Assembly (NCBI RefSeq): GCF_003207855.1
Contig: NZ_NKTZ01000001.1
Location: 248,001 to 312,000 of the forward strand
Source: Komagataeibacter rhaeticus
GTDB lineage: Bacteria > Pseudomonadota > Alphaproteobacteria > Acetobacterales > Acetobacteraceae
Direction of reading: 5' to 3'
Length of the DNA: 64,000 nt
In this document: one piece after another, positions 7,335 through 17,653 of the stretch
Layout of the letters: each line of letters starts with the position of its first letter
Position numbering within the stretch: the stretch's first letter is position 1
The notes under the pieces: generated by a model
The model's input: only the letters and a program-made list of their open reading frames with translations
What the model was told of the DNA's origin: nothing
Databases searched by the model: none
Program-made: the position numbers and the translations under genes

Positions 7335-10208
7335 ATGGCGGGCGTAGATATTCTTTCGACCGCATTCAGCGGTGCCAATACGGCCTATCTGGCCGAATTG
7401 TATGCACGCTGGGTGGCCGATCCCAACAGTGTCGATCCTTCCTTTGCCTCCCTGTTCCAGGAACTGCATGAGGAAGGGGCGGAAATCGTTCATGATGCGG
7501 AAGGCGCCTCCTGGGCGCCGCGCCCGCATATCATCACCGGCGATGAACCGGCCCCCGTGGCTGGTGGCCGGCCGGCGGGCGTCACGGCCGAAGGGCTGAA
7601 GGCGGCGGCCGATGACAGCCTGCGCGCAACGCAGCTGATCCGCGCCTTCCGCGTGCGCGGCCACCTGGAGGCCCGGCTTGACCCGCTGGGCCTGCAGGTG
7701 CCCAAGCCCCATGCCGACCTGGACCCGGCCACCTACGGCTTCGGCCCCAAGGATCTGGACCGCCCGATCTATCTTGGCCATATCGTCGCCAGCCTGATCG
7801 GTTCGGACACCGCCACCATCAATCAGGTGCTTGATGCCCTGCGCGCGGTGTACTGCGGGCCGATCGGCGCCGAGTTCATGCATATCCAGGACCCCGAGCA
7901 GCGCATGTGGGTGCAGGCGCGGCTGGAAGGCGACAACTGGCGCAAGGGGGCCTCGCCGGAGCAGAAGAAGGTCATCCTCCAGCAGTTGACCGAAGCGGAA
8001 GGTTTCGAGGCCTTCTGCCAGAAGCGTTACGTCGGCACCAAGCGCTTCGGCCTTGAGGGCGAGGACGTGACCATCCCCGCCCTGCACGCGATCATTGACC
8101 AGGCGGCCGCCGGCGGCGTGCGCTCGGTGGCCATCGGCATGCCGCACCGTGGTCGCCTGAACACGCTGGTCAACATCGTGCGCAAGCCCTACACCGCCAT
8201 CTTCAGCGAATTCGCCGGTGCGTCCTTCAAGCCCGATGACGTGCAGGGGTCGGGCGATGTGAAATACCATCTTGGCACCTCCACCGATGTCGAGATTGGC
8301 GGAACGCCGGTCCATATCTCGCTCCAGCCCAACCCCTCGCATCTCGAGGCGGTGGACCCGGTCGTGATCGGCAAGGTCCGCGCGACGCAGGATGACGATG
8401 ACCACACCCAGCGCGGCCGCCACATGGGCGTGCTGCTGCATGGTGACGCGGCATTCGCGGGCCAGGGAATCGTGTACGAGACGCTGGCCATGTCGCAGCT
8501 GATCGGCTACCGCACGGGTGGCACGATCCACGTTGTGGTCAACAACCAGATCGACTTCACCACCGTCTCGGTCCATTCCTTCTCGGGTCTGTACTGCACG
8601 GACGTGGCCAAGGCGGTGCAGGCCCCGATCCTGCATGTGAATGGCGACGAGCCGGAAGCGGTGATCTACTGTTCGCGCCTTGCGGCCGAGTTCCGCCAGA
8701 AGTTCGCATCCGATGTGGTGCTGGACATCGTGGGCTACCGCCGCCACGGCCATAACGAGTCCGATGAGCCGTCCTTCACCCAGCCCACCATGTACAAGGC
8801 CATTGCCGCGCGCCCGACCATCCGCACGCTGTATTCCGACCGTCTGGTGCGCGAAGGCGTCGTGACCGAGGCGGACGTCACGGCCGAATGGGATGGCTTC
8901 CACAACAAGCTGGAAGAAGCCTATCAGGCGGCACAGGGCTACAAGCCCAACAAGGCCGACTGGCTGGAAGGCGCGTGGAAGGGCCTCAAGCCGCCACCGG
9001 TGGACACGACACTGCCCGCGCCGGAAACCGGTGTGGCCATTGACCGGCTGAAGGAAGTCGGTGCGGCGCTGGCCCATGTGCCCGATGATTTCAACGCCAA
9101 CCCCAAGATCGTCCGCCAGCTCAAGGCCAAGGCCAGGATGTTCGAGACGGGTGAGGGGATCGACTGGGCAACGGGTGAGGCGCTCGGCTTCGGCACCCTG
9201 CTGCTGGACAGGCACAAGGTCCGCCTGTCGGGCGAGGACTGCCAGCGCGGCACCTTCAGCCAGCGCCATGCGGTGCTGATCGATCAGGTCAACCAGAACA
9301 CCTATGTCCCGCTCAACAATATTGCCAAGGACCAGGCGGCAATCGAGATCTACAACTCGCTCCTGTCCGAGTTCGGCGTGCTGGGCTTTGAATACGGCTA
9401 TTCGCTGGCCGATCCCAACGCGCTGGTGCTGTGGGAAGCGCAGTTCGGTGACTTTGCCAACGGCGCGCAGGTCATCATCGACCAGTTCATCGCATCGGGC
9501 GAGACCAAGTGGCTGCGCATGTCCGGTCTGGTGATGCTGCTGCCGCATGGCTACGAGGGGCAGGGGCCGGAGCATTCCTCCGCACGTCTTGAGCGCTACC
9601 TCCAGCTGTGCGCCGAGAACAACATGCGCGTGTGCAACCTGACCACGCCCGCCAACTATTACCATGCGCTGCGCCGCCAGCTGTTCCTGGACTACCGCAA
9701 GCCGCTGATCATCATGACGCCCAAGTCACTGCTGCGCAACAAGCTGGCGGTGTCGGAGCTGAAGGATTTCGGGCCGGGCACGCGCTTCCTGCCGGTGATT
9801 GGCGAGATCGACCCGATTGCCGCGCCAGACAAGGTCGAGCGCGTGGTGATCTGCTCGGGCAAGGTCTATTACGACCTGCTGACCGAGCGCCGCGAGCGCA
9901 AGCTGGACAATGTGGCCATCCTGCGCCTGGAGCAGTTCTATCCGTTCCCCGAAAAGATGCTGGCCGAGGAACTGGCCCGCTACAAGCAGGCCAAGGTGAT
10001 CTGGTGCCAGGAAGAACCGGAAAACATGGGGGGCTGGAACTTTGTCGATCGCCTGATCGAAGGCGTGCTGACCTCCGTGGGCCACAGGAGCACGCGGCCC
10101 ACTTATGTCGGGCGCGTGGCGGCCGCAAGCCCGGCCACGGGTCTGGCCAGGGTGCATGTTGCCGAGCAGGCGGCGCTGGTGAACAGGGCGCTGGGTGTCA
10201 GCGCCTGA
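7335..10208 (+). CDS. sucA: 2-oxoglutarate dehydrogenase E1 component
   Basis: SucA is the thiamine-diphosphate-dependent decarboxylase of the 2-oxoglutarate dehydrogenase complex and gives the TCA cycle its succinyl-CoA step. The 957-residue product has full family length. It shows the N-terminal E1o segment (FSGANTAYLAELYARW), a ThDP-binding region with HGDAAFAGQG near residue 370 and NNQIDFTT, and the E1o-specific C-terminal domain (EEPENMGGW). The ATG at 7335 follows a GAGGAG box. It heads a sucA-sucB-lpd operon with gaps of 123 and 69 bases. A complete complex separates this organism from Gluconobacter, which is known to lack this step. Confidence 0.97.
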   Translation: MAGVDILSTAFSGANTAYLAELYARWVADPNSVDPSFASLFQELHEEGAEIVHDAEGASWAPRPHIITGDEPAPVAGGRPAGVTAEGLKAAADDSLRATQLIRAFRVRGHLEARLDPLGLQVPKPHADLDPATYGFGPKDLDRPIYLGHIVASLIGSDTATINQVLDALRAVYCGPIGAEFMHIQDPEQRMWVQARLEGDNWRKGASPEQKKVILQQLTEAEGFEAFCQKRYVGTKRFGLEGEDVTIPALHAIIDQAAAGGVRSVAIGMPHRGRLNTLVNIVRKPYTAIFSEFAGASFKPDDVQGSGDVKYHLGTSTDVEIGGTPVHISLQPNPSHLEAVDPVVIGKVRATQDDDDHTQRGRHMGVLLHGDAAFAGQGIVYETLAMSQLIGYRTGGTIHVVVNNQIDFTTVSVHSFSGLYCTDVAKAVQAPILHVNGDEPEAVIYCSRLAAEFRQKFASDVVLDIVGYRRHGHNESDEPSFTQPTMYKAIAARPTIRTLYSDRLVREGVVTEADVTAEWDGFHNKLEEAYQAAQGYKPNKADWLEGAWKGLKPPPVDTTLPAPETGVAIDRLKEVGAALAHVPDDFNANPKIVRQLKAKARMFETGEGIDWATGEALGFGTLLLDRHKVRLSGEDCQRGTFSQRHAVLIDQVNQNTYVPLNNIAKDQAAIEIYNSLLSEFGVLGFEYGYSLADPNALVLWEAQFGDFANGAQVIIDQFIASGETKWLRMSGLVMLLPHGYEGQGPEHSSARLERYLQLCAENNMRVCNLTTPANYYHALRRQLFLDYRKPLIIMTPKSLLRNKLAVSELKDFGPGTRFLPVIGEIDPIAAPDKVERVVICSGKVYYDLLTERRERKLDNVAILRLEQFYPFPEKMLAEELARYKQAKVIWCQEEPENMGGWNFVDRLIEGVLTSVGHRSTRPTYVGRVAAASPATGLARVHVAEQAALVNRALGVSA

Positions 10209-10331
10209 CCGCCAGCGGACGGAACCATAAAGCGTACGGGGGCGGCGGTCCGGCCGTTCCCCTGAATAATGATAAGGCCGTCCCGGCGCGTCATTGAGGC
10301 GTCAGGACGGCAAGGGATTGGGAAACAAGAG

Positions 10332-11591
10332 ATGTCTGCCGAGATCAAGGTACCGACACTGGGTGAAAGTGTTACCACAGCAACCGTCGCCAAATGGCTG
10401 AAGCATCCGGGCGATGCGGTGAACGAAGACGATCCGTTGGTGGAACTGGAAACCGACAAGGTCAGCGTGGAAGTGCCCGCCCCGCAGGCCGGTGTGCTTG
10501 GCCCGCTGCTGGTGCCCGAGGGTGAGGAAGTGGAAGTGGGCACCGTGCTCTCCACCATCGAGGCGGGCAGTGGCGCGGCCCCGAAGGCCGCCGCCGCTCC
10601 GGCCCCGAAGAAGGAAGCCGCGCCCACCGGCGTACAGGCCCAGCCCGTGGCCAGCGGTCCGGTTGCCCGTCCGGCCACCCCGGCCTCCGACATCGCGGCA
10701 CAGGGCGCCGCCGCCGTTGCTTTCCCCAGCGCGCGCAAGATCATGGCCGAGCAGGGTGTTTCCCCGGCACAGGTCGGCACCGGCACCGGCAAGGATGGCC
10801 GCATCACCAAGGGTGACGTGCAGAGCTTCCTGGCCCAGCCGCGCGCGGCCCAGCCCGCTGCCGCCCCGCGTCCGCCCCGGCAGGATGACCCGCGTGAGGA
10901 ACGCGTGAAGATGACGCGCCTGCGCCGCACCATCGCGCGCCGCCTGAAGGACGCCCAGAACACCGCCGCCCTGCTGACCACCTTCAACGAGGTGGACATG
11001 TCCGGCGTGATGCAGATGCGCGCCGAATACAAGGACCTGTTCATCAAGAAGCATAACGGCGTGAAGCTGGGCTTCATGTCCATCTTCAGCCGTGCCGCGA
11101 TTGCCGCGTTGCAGGAATTCCCGGCCATCAATGCCGAGATCGACGGCGATGACGTGATCTATCGTGAGTTCGTCAACCTTGGCATTGCCGTGGGCGGCCC
11201 CAACGGGCTGGTCGTTCCCGTGATCCGCGATGCCGACAAGATGAGCTTCGCCCAGATCGAAGGGGCCATCGCGGGCTTTGGCAGGAAGGCGCGCGAAGGC
11301 ACGCTGAAGATTGATGAACTGTCCGGTGGCACGTTCTCGATCACCAATGGCGGTATCTATGGCTCGCTCATGTCCACGCCCATCATCAACGCGCCGCAGT
11401 CGGCCATCCTGGGCATGCATGCCATCCAGGACCGCCCGGTTGCCGTGAACGGGCAGGTGGTGATCCGCCCGATGATGTATATCGCGCTGACCTATGACCA
11501 CCGTATCGTGGATGGCAAGGAAGCGGTGAGCTTCCTTGTGCGCGTCAAGCAGAACGTGGAAGACCCGCGCCGTCTGCTGCTGCAGGTCTGA
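10332..11591 (+). CDS. sucB: Dihydrolipoamide succinyltransferase (E2) of 2-oxoglutarate dehydrogenase
   Basis: SucB is the core acyltransferase of the complex. The 419-residue product has one N-terminal lipoyl domain with the acceptor lysine K43 (ETDKVSVE), an Ala/Pro linker, a peripheral-subunit-binding domain (around 135-170, [16 protein letters not shown]) and the catalytic domain ending with H390 and D394 in DHRIVDG. The start at 10332 matches the canonical [12 protein letters not shown] beginning. Its lipoyl domain is nearly identical to the one fused to the E3 encoded next, including the stretch [20 protein letters not shown]. It is the second gene of the operon. Confidence 0.96.
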   Translation: MSAEIKVPTLGESVTTATVAKWLKHPGDAVNEDDPLVELETDKVSVEVPAPQAGVLGPLLVPEGEEVEVGTVLSTIEAGSGAAPKAAAAPAPKKEAAPTGVQAQPVASGPVARPATPASDIAAQGAAAVAFPSARKIMAEQGVSPAQVGTGTGKDGRITKGDVQSFLAQPRAAQPAAAPRPPRQDDPREERVKMTRLRRTIARRLKDAQNTAALLTTFNEVDMSGVMQMRAEYKDLFIKKHNGVKLGFMSIFSRAAIAALQEFPAINAEIDGDDVIYREFVNLGIAVGGPNGLVVPVIRDADKMSFAQIEGAIAGFGRKAREGTLKIDELSGGTFSITNGGIYGSLMSTPIINAPQSAILGMHAIQDRPVAVNGQVVIRPMMYIALTYDHRIVDGKEAVSFLVRVKQNVEDPRRLLLQV

Positions 11592-11660
11592 TTGCCTGCC
11601 GGGGCCGTGCGCGTGCATGGCCCCCAAGCGCAACCGCAACGCAAGCAGGACAGAAGAGAC

Positions 11661-13394
11661 ATGACAATCGACATCAAGGTGCCCACGCTGGGCGAGAGTG
11701 TGACCACGGCCACGGTTGCCAAATGGCTGAAGCAGCCCGGTGACAGCGTGAACGCCGATGACCCCATCGCCGAACTGGAAACCGACAAGGTCAGCGTGGA
11801 AGTACCCGCCCCGCAGGCGGGCGTGCTGGGTGCCCATGCCGTCAAGGAAGGGGATGAGGTCGAGGTCGGCACCGTACTGACCACGCTCACGCCCGGCGCC
11901 GGTGGCACGGCGGCTGCACCCGCACCCGCTGCTGCCAAACCGGCCCAGCCCGCGGCACCGGCCGCGGCACCCGCCGCCGCCAAGCCTGCCGCGCAGCCGC
12001 CGGCGGAGACGGATTACGATGTGGTCGTGATCGGCGCGGGTCCGGGCGGGTATGTATGCGCCATCCGCGCCGCCCAGCTTGGCTTCAGGGTGGCGTGCGT
12101 GGAAAAGCGCGCGACGCTGGGGGGCACCTGCCTCAATGTGGGCTGTATCCCCTCCAAGGCGCTGCTGCAGCAGTCCGAGAACTTCCATGCCGCCAAGGAT
12201 GAATATGGCGAGATGGGCATCATCATCGACAGCGTGAAGCTGGATCTGGCGAAGATGATGGCGCGCAAGCAGTCCGTGGTCGAAGCCAATGTGAAGGGTG
12301 TCGAGTTCCTGTTCAAGAAGAACAAGGTCACCTGGCTCAAGGGCACCGGCAAGGTTGAGGGCACCGGCCGGATCACGGTTGACGGCAAGCCGGTCACGGC
12401 CAGGCACATCGTCATTGCCAGCGGCAGTGACAGTGCGGGCCTGCCGGGTGTTGAAGTGGACGAAAAGCAGATCGTCACTTCCACCGGGGCGCTGGAACTT
12501 TCCGCCGTTCCCAAGAAGCTGGTGGTCATTGGCGGTGGCGTGATCGGCCTGGAGCTGGGCAGCGTATGGCACCGCCTTGGCGCGGATGTGACGGTGATCG
12601 AATATCTCGACCGCCTGGTCCCCGGCACGGATAACGAGGTGGCCAAGACCTTCCAGCGCATCCTGACCAAGCAGGGCCTCAAGATGAAGCTGGGTCACAA
12701 GGTGACGAAGGCGGAAAAGAGTGCCAAGGGCGTCACCCTGACCGTGGAACCGGCCAAGGGGGGTGCTGCCGAAACGCTGGAAGCTGACGTGGTGCTGCTG
12801 GCCATTGGCCGCACGGCAGCCAGCAAGGGCTTCGGGCTGGAGGAAGCGGGCATCGAACTGGACAAGCGTGGCCGGATCGTGACCGATGCGCATTACGCCA
12901 CCAGCGTGCCGGGCATCTACGCCATTGGCGACGTGATTGCAGGCCCGATGCTGGCCCACAAGGCCGAGGAAGAAGGTGTTGCCGTGGCCGAACTGCTGGC
13001 AGGGCAGGCGGGCCATGTGAATTACGGCGCCATTCCCGCCGTGGTCTACACCTGGCCGGAAGTCGCGACCGTGGGCAAGACCGAGGAAAACCTGAAGGAA
13101 GAAGGCGTTTCCTACAAGGTTGGCAAATTCCCCTTCACCGCCAATGGTCGCGCGCGCGCCATCGGCATGACGGACGGGTTTGTAAAGGTGCTGGCGGATT
13201 CCACTACCGATCAGGTACTGGGCGTGCACATCATCGGCCCGATGGCGGGCGAACTGATTGCCGAATGCACCATGGCGATCGAGTTCGGTGCTTCGTCGGA
13301 AGATATCGCGCGTACCTGCCACGCCCACCCCACGCTGAGCGAGGCGGTGAAGGAAGCGGCGCTGGATGTGGACAAGCGCGCCATCCATATCTGA
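11661..13394 (+). CDS. lpd: Dihydrolipoyl dehydrogenase (E3) with N-terminal lipoyl domain
   Basis: E3 reoxidises the lipoyl arm and makes NADH. This version is 577 residues because a complete lipoyl domain (residues 1-75, acceptor lysine K43) and an Ala/Pro linker (80-115) precede the usual flavoprotein. The flavoprotein has the FAD-binding loop GAGPGG at 125-130, the redox pair C157/C162 in GGTCLNVGC, a second GGGVIGLE nucleotide site and the C-terminal HPTLSE histidine near 556. Lipoyl-E3 fusions are known in several proteobacteria. Here the lipoyl domain resembles the neighbouring SucB one so closely that duplication from sucB is the likely origin. A strong terminator follows. Confidence 0.95.
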   Translation: MTIDIKVPTLGESVTTATVAKWLKQPGDSVNADDPIAELETDKVSVEVPAPQAGVLGAHAVKEGDEVEVGTVLTTLTPGAGGTAAAPAPAAAKPAQPAAPAAAPAAAKPAAQPPAETDYDVVVIGAGPGGYVCAIRAAQLGFRVACVEKRATLGGTCLNVGCIPSKALLQQSENFHAAKDEYGEMGIIIDSVKLDLAKMMARKQSVVEANVKGVEFLFKKNKVTWLKGTGKVEGTGRITVDGKPVTARHIVIASGSDSAGLPGVEVDEKQIVTSTGALELSAVPKKLVVIGGGVIGLELGSVWHRLGADVTVIEYLDRLVPGTDNEVAKTFQRILTKQGLKMKLGHKVTKAEKSAKGVTLTVEPAKGGAAETLEADVVLLAIGRTAASKGFGLEEAGIELDKRGRIVTDAHYATSVPGIYAIGDVIAGPMLAHKAEEEGVAVAELLAGQAGHVNYGAIPAVVYTWPEVATVGKTEENLKEEGVSYKVGKFPFTANGRARAIGMTDGFVKVLADSTTDQVLGVHIIGPMAGELIAECTMAIEFGASSEDIARTCHAHPTLSEAVKEAALDVDKRAIHI

Positions 13395-13418
13395 CCACAA
13401 GGCCCGGGCGTAAATCGG

Positions 13419-13454
13419 AACCACCCGGCAGGTATCCCTGCCGGGTGGTTTTTT
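13419..13454 (+). terminator. Rho-independent terminator of the sucAB-lpd operon
   Basis: A 14-bp stem, AACCACCCGGCAGG (13419-13432) with CCTGCCGGGTGGTT (13437-13450), has a 4-base loop and is followed by a T-run, 24 bases after the lpd stop. Confidence 0.93.
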
Positions 13455-13543
13455 ACAGGGTACTATATCCCTGCAGCCATGTCGGCATGCCTGTCAGATG
13501 TCGATAAGAAATTGTTTGAAAACAAATCATTGACAAAAAAATA

Positions 13544-13621
13544 ACAGTTTTTGGATGCTGCCCTTTTTTAAAAAGGCGGCGTTCTTTCGAAGTTTTGCAA
13601 AAAGCTTCACCAAAAACTTCT
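13544..13621 (-). repeat. Double-hairpin intergenic repeat, copy 2
   Basis: This is the same element as at 3361, in the same (minus) orientation, between lpd and the convergent diguanylate cyclase gene. Its AAGCTT-type hairpin is partly eroded (AAGTTTTGCAAAAAGCTT), while the outer arms and the GCC/GGC stem are retained. Confidence 0.75.
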
Positions 13622-13652
13622 CTATTACTTGTCAGGTATTTTACGGAATGGT

Positions 13653-15380
13653 TCAGTTCAGCACGGGGTTCCAGGCTTCCTCGTGCGTGATACGGATCAG
13701 TTCACTGGCCGAGACCGCGCGTGAGATGAAGAAACCCTGCACGTAATCCACGCCCAGCTGGCGCACGGTATCGAATTCCTCCTGCGTTTCCACCCCTTCC
13801 ACCGTCACGGCCAGATTGTAGCCATGGCCCAGCTTGATGAGGGAGGCCAGAAGGCTGCGCGCCTTGTCATCGGTATCGATATTGCGTACCAGGCAGCGGT
13901 CAAGCTTGAGCGACTGCAATGGCAACTCGCGCAGGGTGGACAGGCGCACCGTGCCATAGCCGAAATTGTCCATCGCCAGCCCGAACCCGTCTTCCGCCAG
14001 TCCGCGCAGGCGCAGGCGGCTTTTTTCCGCGCGCCGTCCCTGCAGCATCTGTTCGGTCACTTCCAGCATGAAGGTGCTGGGGTCAAGGTTGAGCTGCCGG
14101 ATCTCGCTGAACAGGTCGATCTGCTGCTCCAGGTTAAGCAGGTCCAGATGCGACAGGTTGACCGCCAGCCGCAGGCTGGGCAGGCCCGCTTCCTTCCATT
14201 TCTGGATATCATCATGGAAGGACTGTACCAGATGCGTCTCCATGATCTGGGCCAGGGCGGAATCGGCAAAGACATCGGTAAAGGCACCGGCCGACAGCAG
14301 CCCGCGCTCGGGGTGGTGCCAGCGCATCAGCGCTTCTGCCTGCTCGATGCGGCCGGTACGGGCATTGAGAATGGGCTGGTAGTAAACCTCGAACTGTTTC
14401 TGCACCACGCCCTTGCGGGCTTCTTCCAGTATCTTGGCGCGCTCCATCGTGGTCTTGTGCAGGCTGGGCGTGAACATGCGCGCCTGCTTGCCGCCTGCCT
14501 GCTTGGCGGCATAGACCGCCACGTCGGCATTTTTCTGCAGGCCCTCCATCGTGTCCTCGCTGGTAATGGGGGTCGCGCCGATACTGCCGGAAATGCGCAC
14601 GGTGGCACTTTCCAGCATGATCGGTTCTTCCAGCAGGTTCTGCAGTTTGGTCAGGATGGTCTCAAGTGGCGTGATCTTCAGGCTTTTATGCAGGATCAGG
14701 GCGAATTCATCCCCGCCCAGCCGGCTTATGGCATCCTGCGTGCCCACCAGTTCGATCAGGCGTGTCGCGATGGTCTTGAGTACTTCGTCACCCGCATGGT
14801 GGCCATGGATGTCATTGACCGGCTTGAACCCGTCCAGGTCGAACATGACCAGGACCTGCGGGTCGGGATCGCGCCGCTTGCTGGCTTCCACCGCCGCGAC
14901 CAGACTGGCATTGAAGCCGCCGCGGTTGAGCAGGCCGGTCAGCATGTCGGTCGCGGCCTGTTTTTTCAGCCGGACCTTGGTGTTCATGAGTTCGGTGATC
15001 TCGAAACGGGTCGCGACGAACCCGCTGATCTCGCCCCGTGCGTCATGGTGGGGAATGATGGTGGTGGCCACCCAGTAGTGGCTGCCATCCTTGGCCCGGT
15101 TGCACAGGTTGCCATGCCACGTCTTGCCCGCGTAAAGCGTGCGGTACATGTCACGGAAGAAAGACTTGCCGTGCTCTCCCGAATTCAGGATACGGTGGGT
15201 ATGGCCCAGCAGTTCCTGACGGGAATACTGGCTGATCTGGCAGAACTTGTCATTGACATAGGTAATGATGCCCCGGCGGTCGGTTACGGCCACGATCAGT
15301 ACGTTATCAACCACGTCCGCCCAGAAGTCGGCATCTTCATGCGTAAGGGCGCGAAGCCTGTTATCATGCTGGGCGGACAT
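13653..15380 (-). CDS. PAS-GGDEF-EAL protein, probable diguanylate cyclase
   Basis: The 575-residue product has an N-terminal PAS domain (about 20-130, with the PAC-like HDARGEISGFVATRFEIT), a GGDEF domain with intact GGDEF at 222-226 and metal-site segment MFDLDGFKPVND, and an EAL domain (EAL at 349-351). The EAL loop reads MDNFGYGT instead of DDFGTGYS, so a metal-binding aspartate is replaced by asparagine and phosphodiesterase activity is probably impaired. It should therefore make c-di-GMP, the activator of cellulose synthase in this group. It follows the phosphodiesterase gene by 50 bases, the pdeA-dgc order described for cdg operons of cellulose-producing acetic acid bacteria. Start is ATG 15380 after GAGGTAAC. 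Confidence 0.85.
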   Translation of the reverse strand: MSAQHDNRLRALTHEDADFWADVVDNVLIVAVTDRRGIITYVNDKFCQISQYSRQELLGHTHRILNSGEHGKSFFRDMYRTLYAGKTWHGNLCNRAKDGSHYWVATTIIPHHDARGEISGFVATRFEITELMNTKVRLKKQAATDMLTGLLNRGGFNASLVAAVEASKRRDPDPQVLVMFDLDGFKPVNDIHGHHAGDEVLKTIATRLIELVGTQDAISRLGGDEFALILHKSLKITPLETILTKLQNLLEEPIMLESATVRISGSIGATPITSEDTMEGLQKNADVAVYAAKQAGGKQARMFTPSLHKTTMERAKILEEARKGVVQKQFEVYYQPILNARTGRIEQAEALMRWHHPERGLLSAGAFTDVFADSALAQIMETHLVQSFHDDIQKWKEAGLPSLRLAVNLSHLDLLNLEQQIDLFSEIRQLNLDPSTFMLEVTEQMLQGRRAEKSRLRLRGLAEDGFGLAMDNFGYGTVRLSTLRELPLQSLKLDRCLVRNIDTDDKARSLLASLIKLGHGYNLAVTVEGVETQEEFDTVRQLGVDYVQGFFISRAVSASELIRITHEEAWNPVLN

Positions 15381-15430
15381 TCTGTTACCTCGAAAACGGA
15401 TCGGAAAACCGGGGCGGGCCTGACGATAAA

Positions 15431-17653
15431 TTAGGACGGTTTCTTCTTGGTTGAAACAGTTTTGGCAGCCTTGGTATCGGGCAGGATGGCGCGGATCGTC
15501 TGGTGGTGCTTCACCCATTTTTCCAGGTCATCGGGCGCCAGCGGCTTGGCGAACAGGTAGCCCTGCATCACGTCGCAGTTCAGTTCCTCCAGCAGGGCGC
15601 GCTGCTGCTCGGTCTCGACCCCCTCGGTCACCACGGTCATGCCAAGGCGCGAGCCGATGCCGATCACCGCCATGGTCACGGCCTGGGCATTGGTGTCGTA
15701 TTCGAAATCGTTGATGAAGCTGCGGTCGATCTTGATCTCGGTCAGCGGCAGGCGCGTCAGGCGCGAAAGCGATGAATAGCCGGTGCCAAAATCATCCATC
15801 GACAGCCCGCAGCCCAGGTTGCGGATGGACTGGAGCACCTCCTCGGTGTCGCTGCTGCTGTCCATCATCACGCTCTCGGTAATTTCCACCGTCAGGCGCG
15901 AGGGCTTGAGGTTGTGGTCCTTGAGCAGGGCGGCAATATGCTCGGGCAGCGCGCGGTTGCGGAAATGCACCGCCGACAGGTTGACCGCCACGGTCGGCAC
16001 ATGCACCCCGTCACGGTCCCACTTTACGATCTGGCGGCACGCTTCCAGCAGGGACCACCGGCCAATGGCCTCGATCTGCCCGGTTTCCTCCGCCACGGCG
16101 ATGAAGCGGGAGGGGAAGATGTTGCCCAGATGCGGATGGTGCCAGCGCGACAGGGCCTCCACCCCGCTCAGTTCCAGCGTATGGGTGCGCACCTGCGGCT
16201 GGTAGTGCAGGTTCAGCATGCCCTTGGCCAGGGAATCGCGCAGGGCGGAACCCAGCACCAGCCGGTCCTGCGCCACCTGGTTCTTTTCCAGGTTGGCGAA
16301 GCGGAAGGTGCCGCGCCCGTCTTCCTTGGCCTGGCGAAGGGCCACGTCGGCAGTGCTCAGCAGGGACTCGCTGTCCGGTCCGTTGTCGGGATAGGTGCTG
16401 ATGCCGATGCTGCACGAGATGGTGAGCGTGTTTTCACCAATCTGCATCGGCTTGGCGATGGTGGCGAGCAGGCGCTCGGCAAAGGCGGTGGCTTCCTTGT
16501 TGGGGCAGTTGGGTACCACGACCACGAACTCGTCCCCGCCAGAGCGGCTGACCACGTAGCCATCAAGCGAAATGGCACGGATGCGGGCCGCGATCTCGAC
16601 CAGGAACTGGTCGGCATAGACATGGCCCAGCGCGTCGTTGATATCACGGAAGCGGTCGATATCGAGCATGAAGATGGCGAACTGCCGGTTGCCATCCTGC
16701 TTGCTGATCATGCTCTCGATCACCTTGTGCACCGAAGATCGGTTGAGCAGGCCGGTCAGGCTGTCAAAATTGGCAAGGTGGGAAATATGTTCCTTCGTTG
16801 CATTCTGCTCAAAGGCCAGCGCGCAGAAGGGAATGCACGAATCGACAATGCGCTGTGGCCATGTGTTGCGGCCCTGGTCCTCACGCGCATAGAGGGCGAA
16901 AATGCCCTGCACCTGTCCCGACCGCGTCTTGACCGGCGTGCAGAAACACTGCTGCAGCCCCAGCGATATGCCCAGCGAGCGGTAGCTGTCCCATATCAGG
17001 CGGGTGGTGTAATTGGGGTCAAGCCGCAGTTTTTCCTGTTCGGACGGGGAAATGAACAGGCTTTCAAGCGAGGTACGATACCGTTTGGGCAGGGTTGGGC
17101 TGGCCAGGACACGCAACTGCCCGCTGGGGGCGATCAGCATGAGCACGGCCACCGTGCCGGGCACGAAGCTTTCCACGCGGCGGCACAGCAGGTCGGCCAC
17201 GTCCTGGATCAGCATGTCGCTGGCCAGCGCCTGCAGCACGTCGTTCTGCAGGATCAGGATCTTGCGCTGCTGGCTCTCGTCGGTGACATTCTTCATCACC
17301 CCCATGTAGAAAATGCGCCCGGTATCCGTGATGACCTTGGAGAGCGAAAGCTCGCCACACACATATTCCCCGTTCGCGCGCGTGAACTCGACTTCCCGCG
17401 ATGTACCGACAATGCGGTTGAGCCCACTTTCACGATTGCGGTCTATGAAGGCGTCATGCCCGGCACGATGCAGGGCGGGCACCAGCACGTTCACGTTCTG
17501 ACCAAGTACCTCTGCCTTGTCCATGCCCCATAGGTTGGCCGCAGCATTATTGAAAAAGATGACGTCATTCCGGTCATCGATAATAATGGTTGCGTCTATC
17601 GCCTGTTCCAGTGCCGAAAGCAGGACTTCAGCACTCAGGTTGGGCTGTGACAT
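15431..17653 (-). CDS. Heme-PAS-GAF-GGDEF-EAL c-di-GMP phosphodiesterase (PdeA1/DosP-like)
   Basis: The 740-residue product has a PAS domain (about 10-125), a GAF-like region (about 145-290), GGDEF (372-376) and EAL (499-501). The PAS segment aligns with oxygen-sensing heme PAS domains of FixL and DosP: the proximal ligand matches H66 in RAGHDAFIDRNR and the distal arginine matches R86 in GTSREVE. The DosP distal methionine is a threonine here. The EAL domain keeps DDFGTGYSSL, EIKIDRSFI and EGVET, so it should hydrolyse c-di-GMP. Expected output: an O2-gated phosphodiesterase opposing the cyclase encoded next. Start is ATG 17653 after GAGGTAAC, the same ribosome site as its partner. Confidence 0.87.
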   Translation of the reverse strand: MSQPNLSAEVLLSALEQAIDATIIIDDRNDVIFFNNAAANLWGMDKAEVLGQNVNVLVPALHRAGHDAFIDRNRESGLNRIVGTSREVEFTRANGEYVCGELSLSKVITDTGRIFYMGVMKNVTDESQQRKILILQNDVLQALASDMLIQDVADLLCRRVESFVPGTVAVLMLIAPSGQLRVLASPTLPKRYRTSLESLFISPSEQEKLRLDPNYTTRLIWDSYRSLGISLGLQQCFCTPVKTRSGQVQGIFALYAREDQGRNTWPQRIVDSCIPFCALAFEQNATKEHISHLANFDSLTGLLNRSSVHKVIESMISKQDGNRQFAIFMLDIDRFRDINDALGHVYADQFLVEIAARIRAISLDGYVVSRSGGDEFVVVVPNCPNKEATAFAERLLATIAKPMQIGENTLTISCSIGISTYPDNGPDSESLLSTADVALRQAKEDGRGTFRFANLEKNQVAQDRLVLGSALRDSLAKGMLNLHYQPQVRTHTLELSGVEALSRWHHPHLGNIFPSRFIAVAEETGQIEAIGRWSLLEACRQIVKWDRDGVHVPTVAVNLSAVHFRNRALPEHIAALLKDHNLKPSRLTVEITESVMMDSSSDTEEVLQSIRNLGCGLSMDDFGTGYSSLSRLTRLPLTEIKIDRSFINDFEYDTNAQAVTMAVIGIGSRLGMTVVTEGVETEQQRALLEELNCDVMQGYLFAKPLAPDDLEKWVKHHQTIRAILPDTKAAKTVSTKKKPS

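Noticed and set aside
7242-9665. An 807-codon open frame on the minus strand opposite sucA
   Set aside because: Antisense shadow of sucA with shadow-type composition and no recognisable motif.
10302-13424. A 1040-codon open frame on the minus strand opposite sucB and lpd
   Set aside because: It mirrors two well-supported genes in GC-rich DNA. The translation is His/Arg/Gly-rich with no domain, and the plus-strand genes have clear motifs and ribosome sites.
13824-17533. Two plus-strand frames of over 500 codons opposite the GGDEF-EAL genes
   Set aside because: Shadow frames. The minus-strand proteins have complete PAS, GGDEF and EAL signatures.
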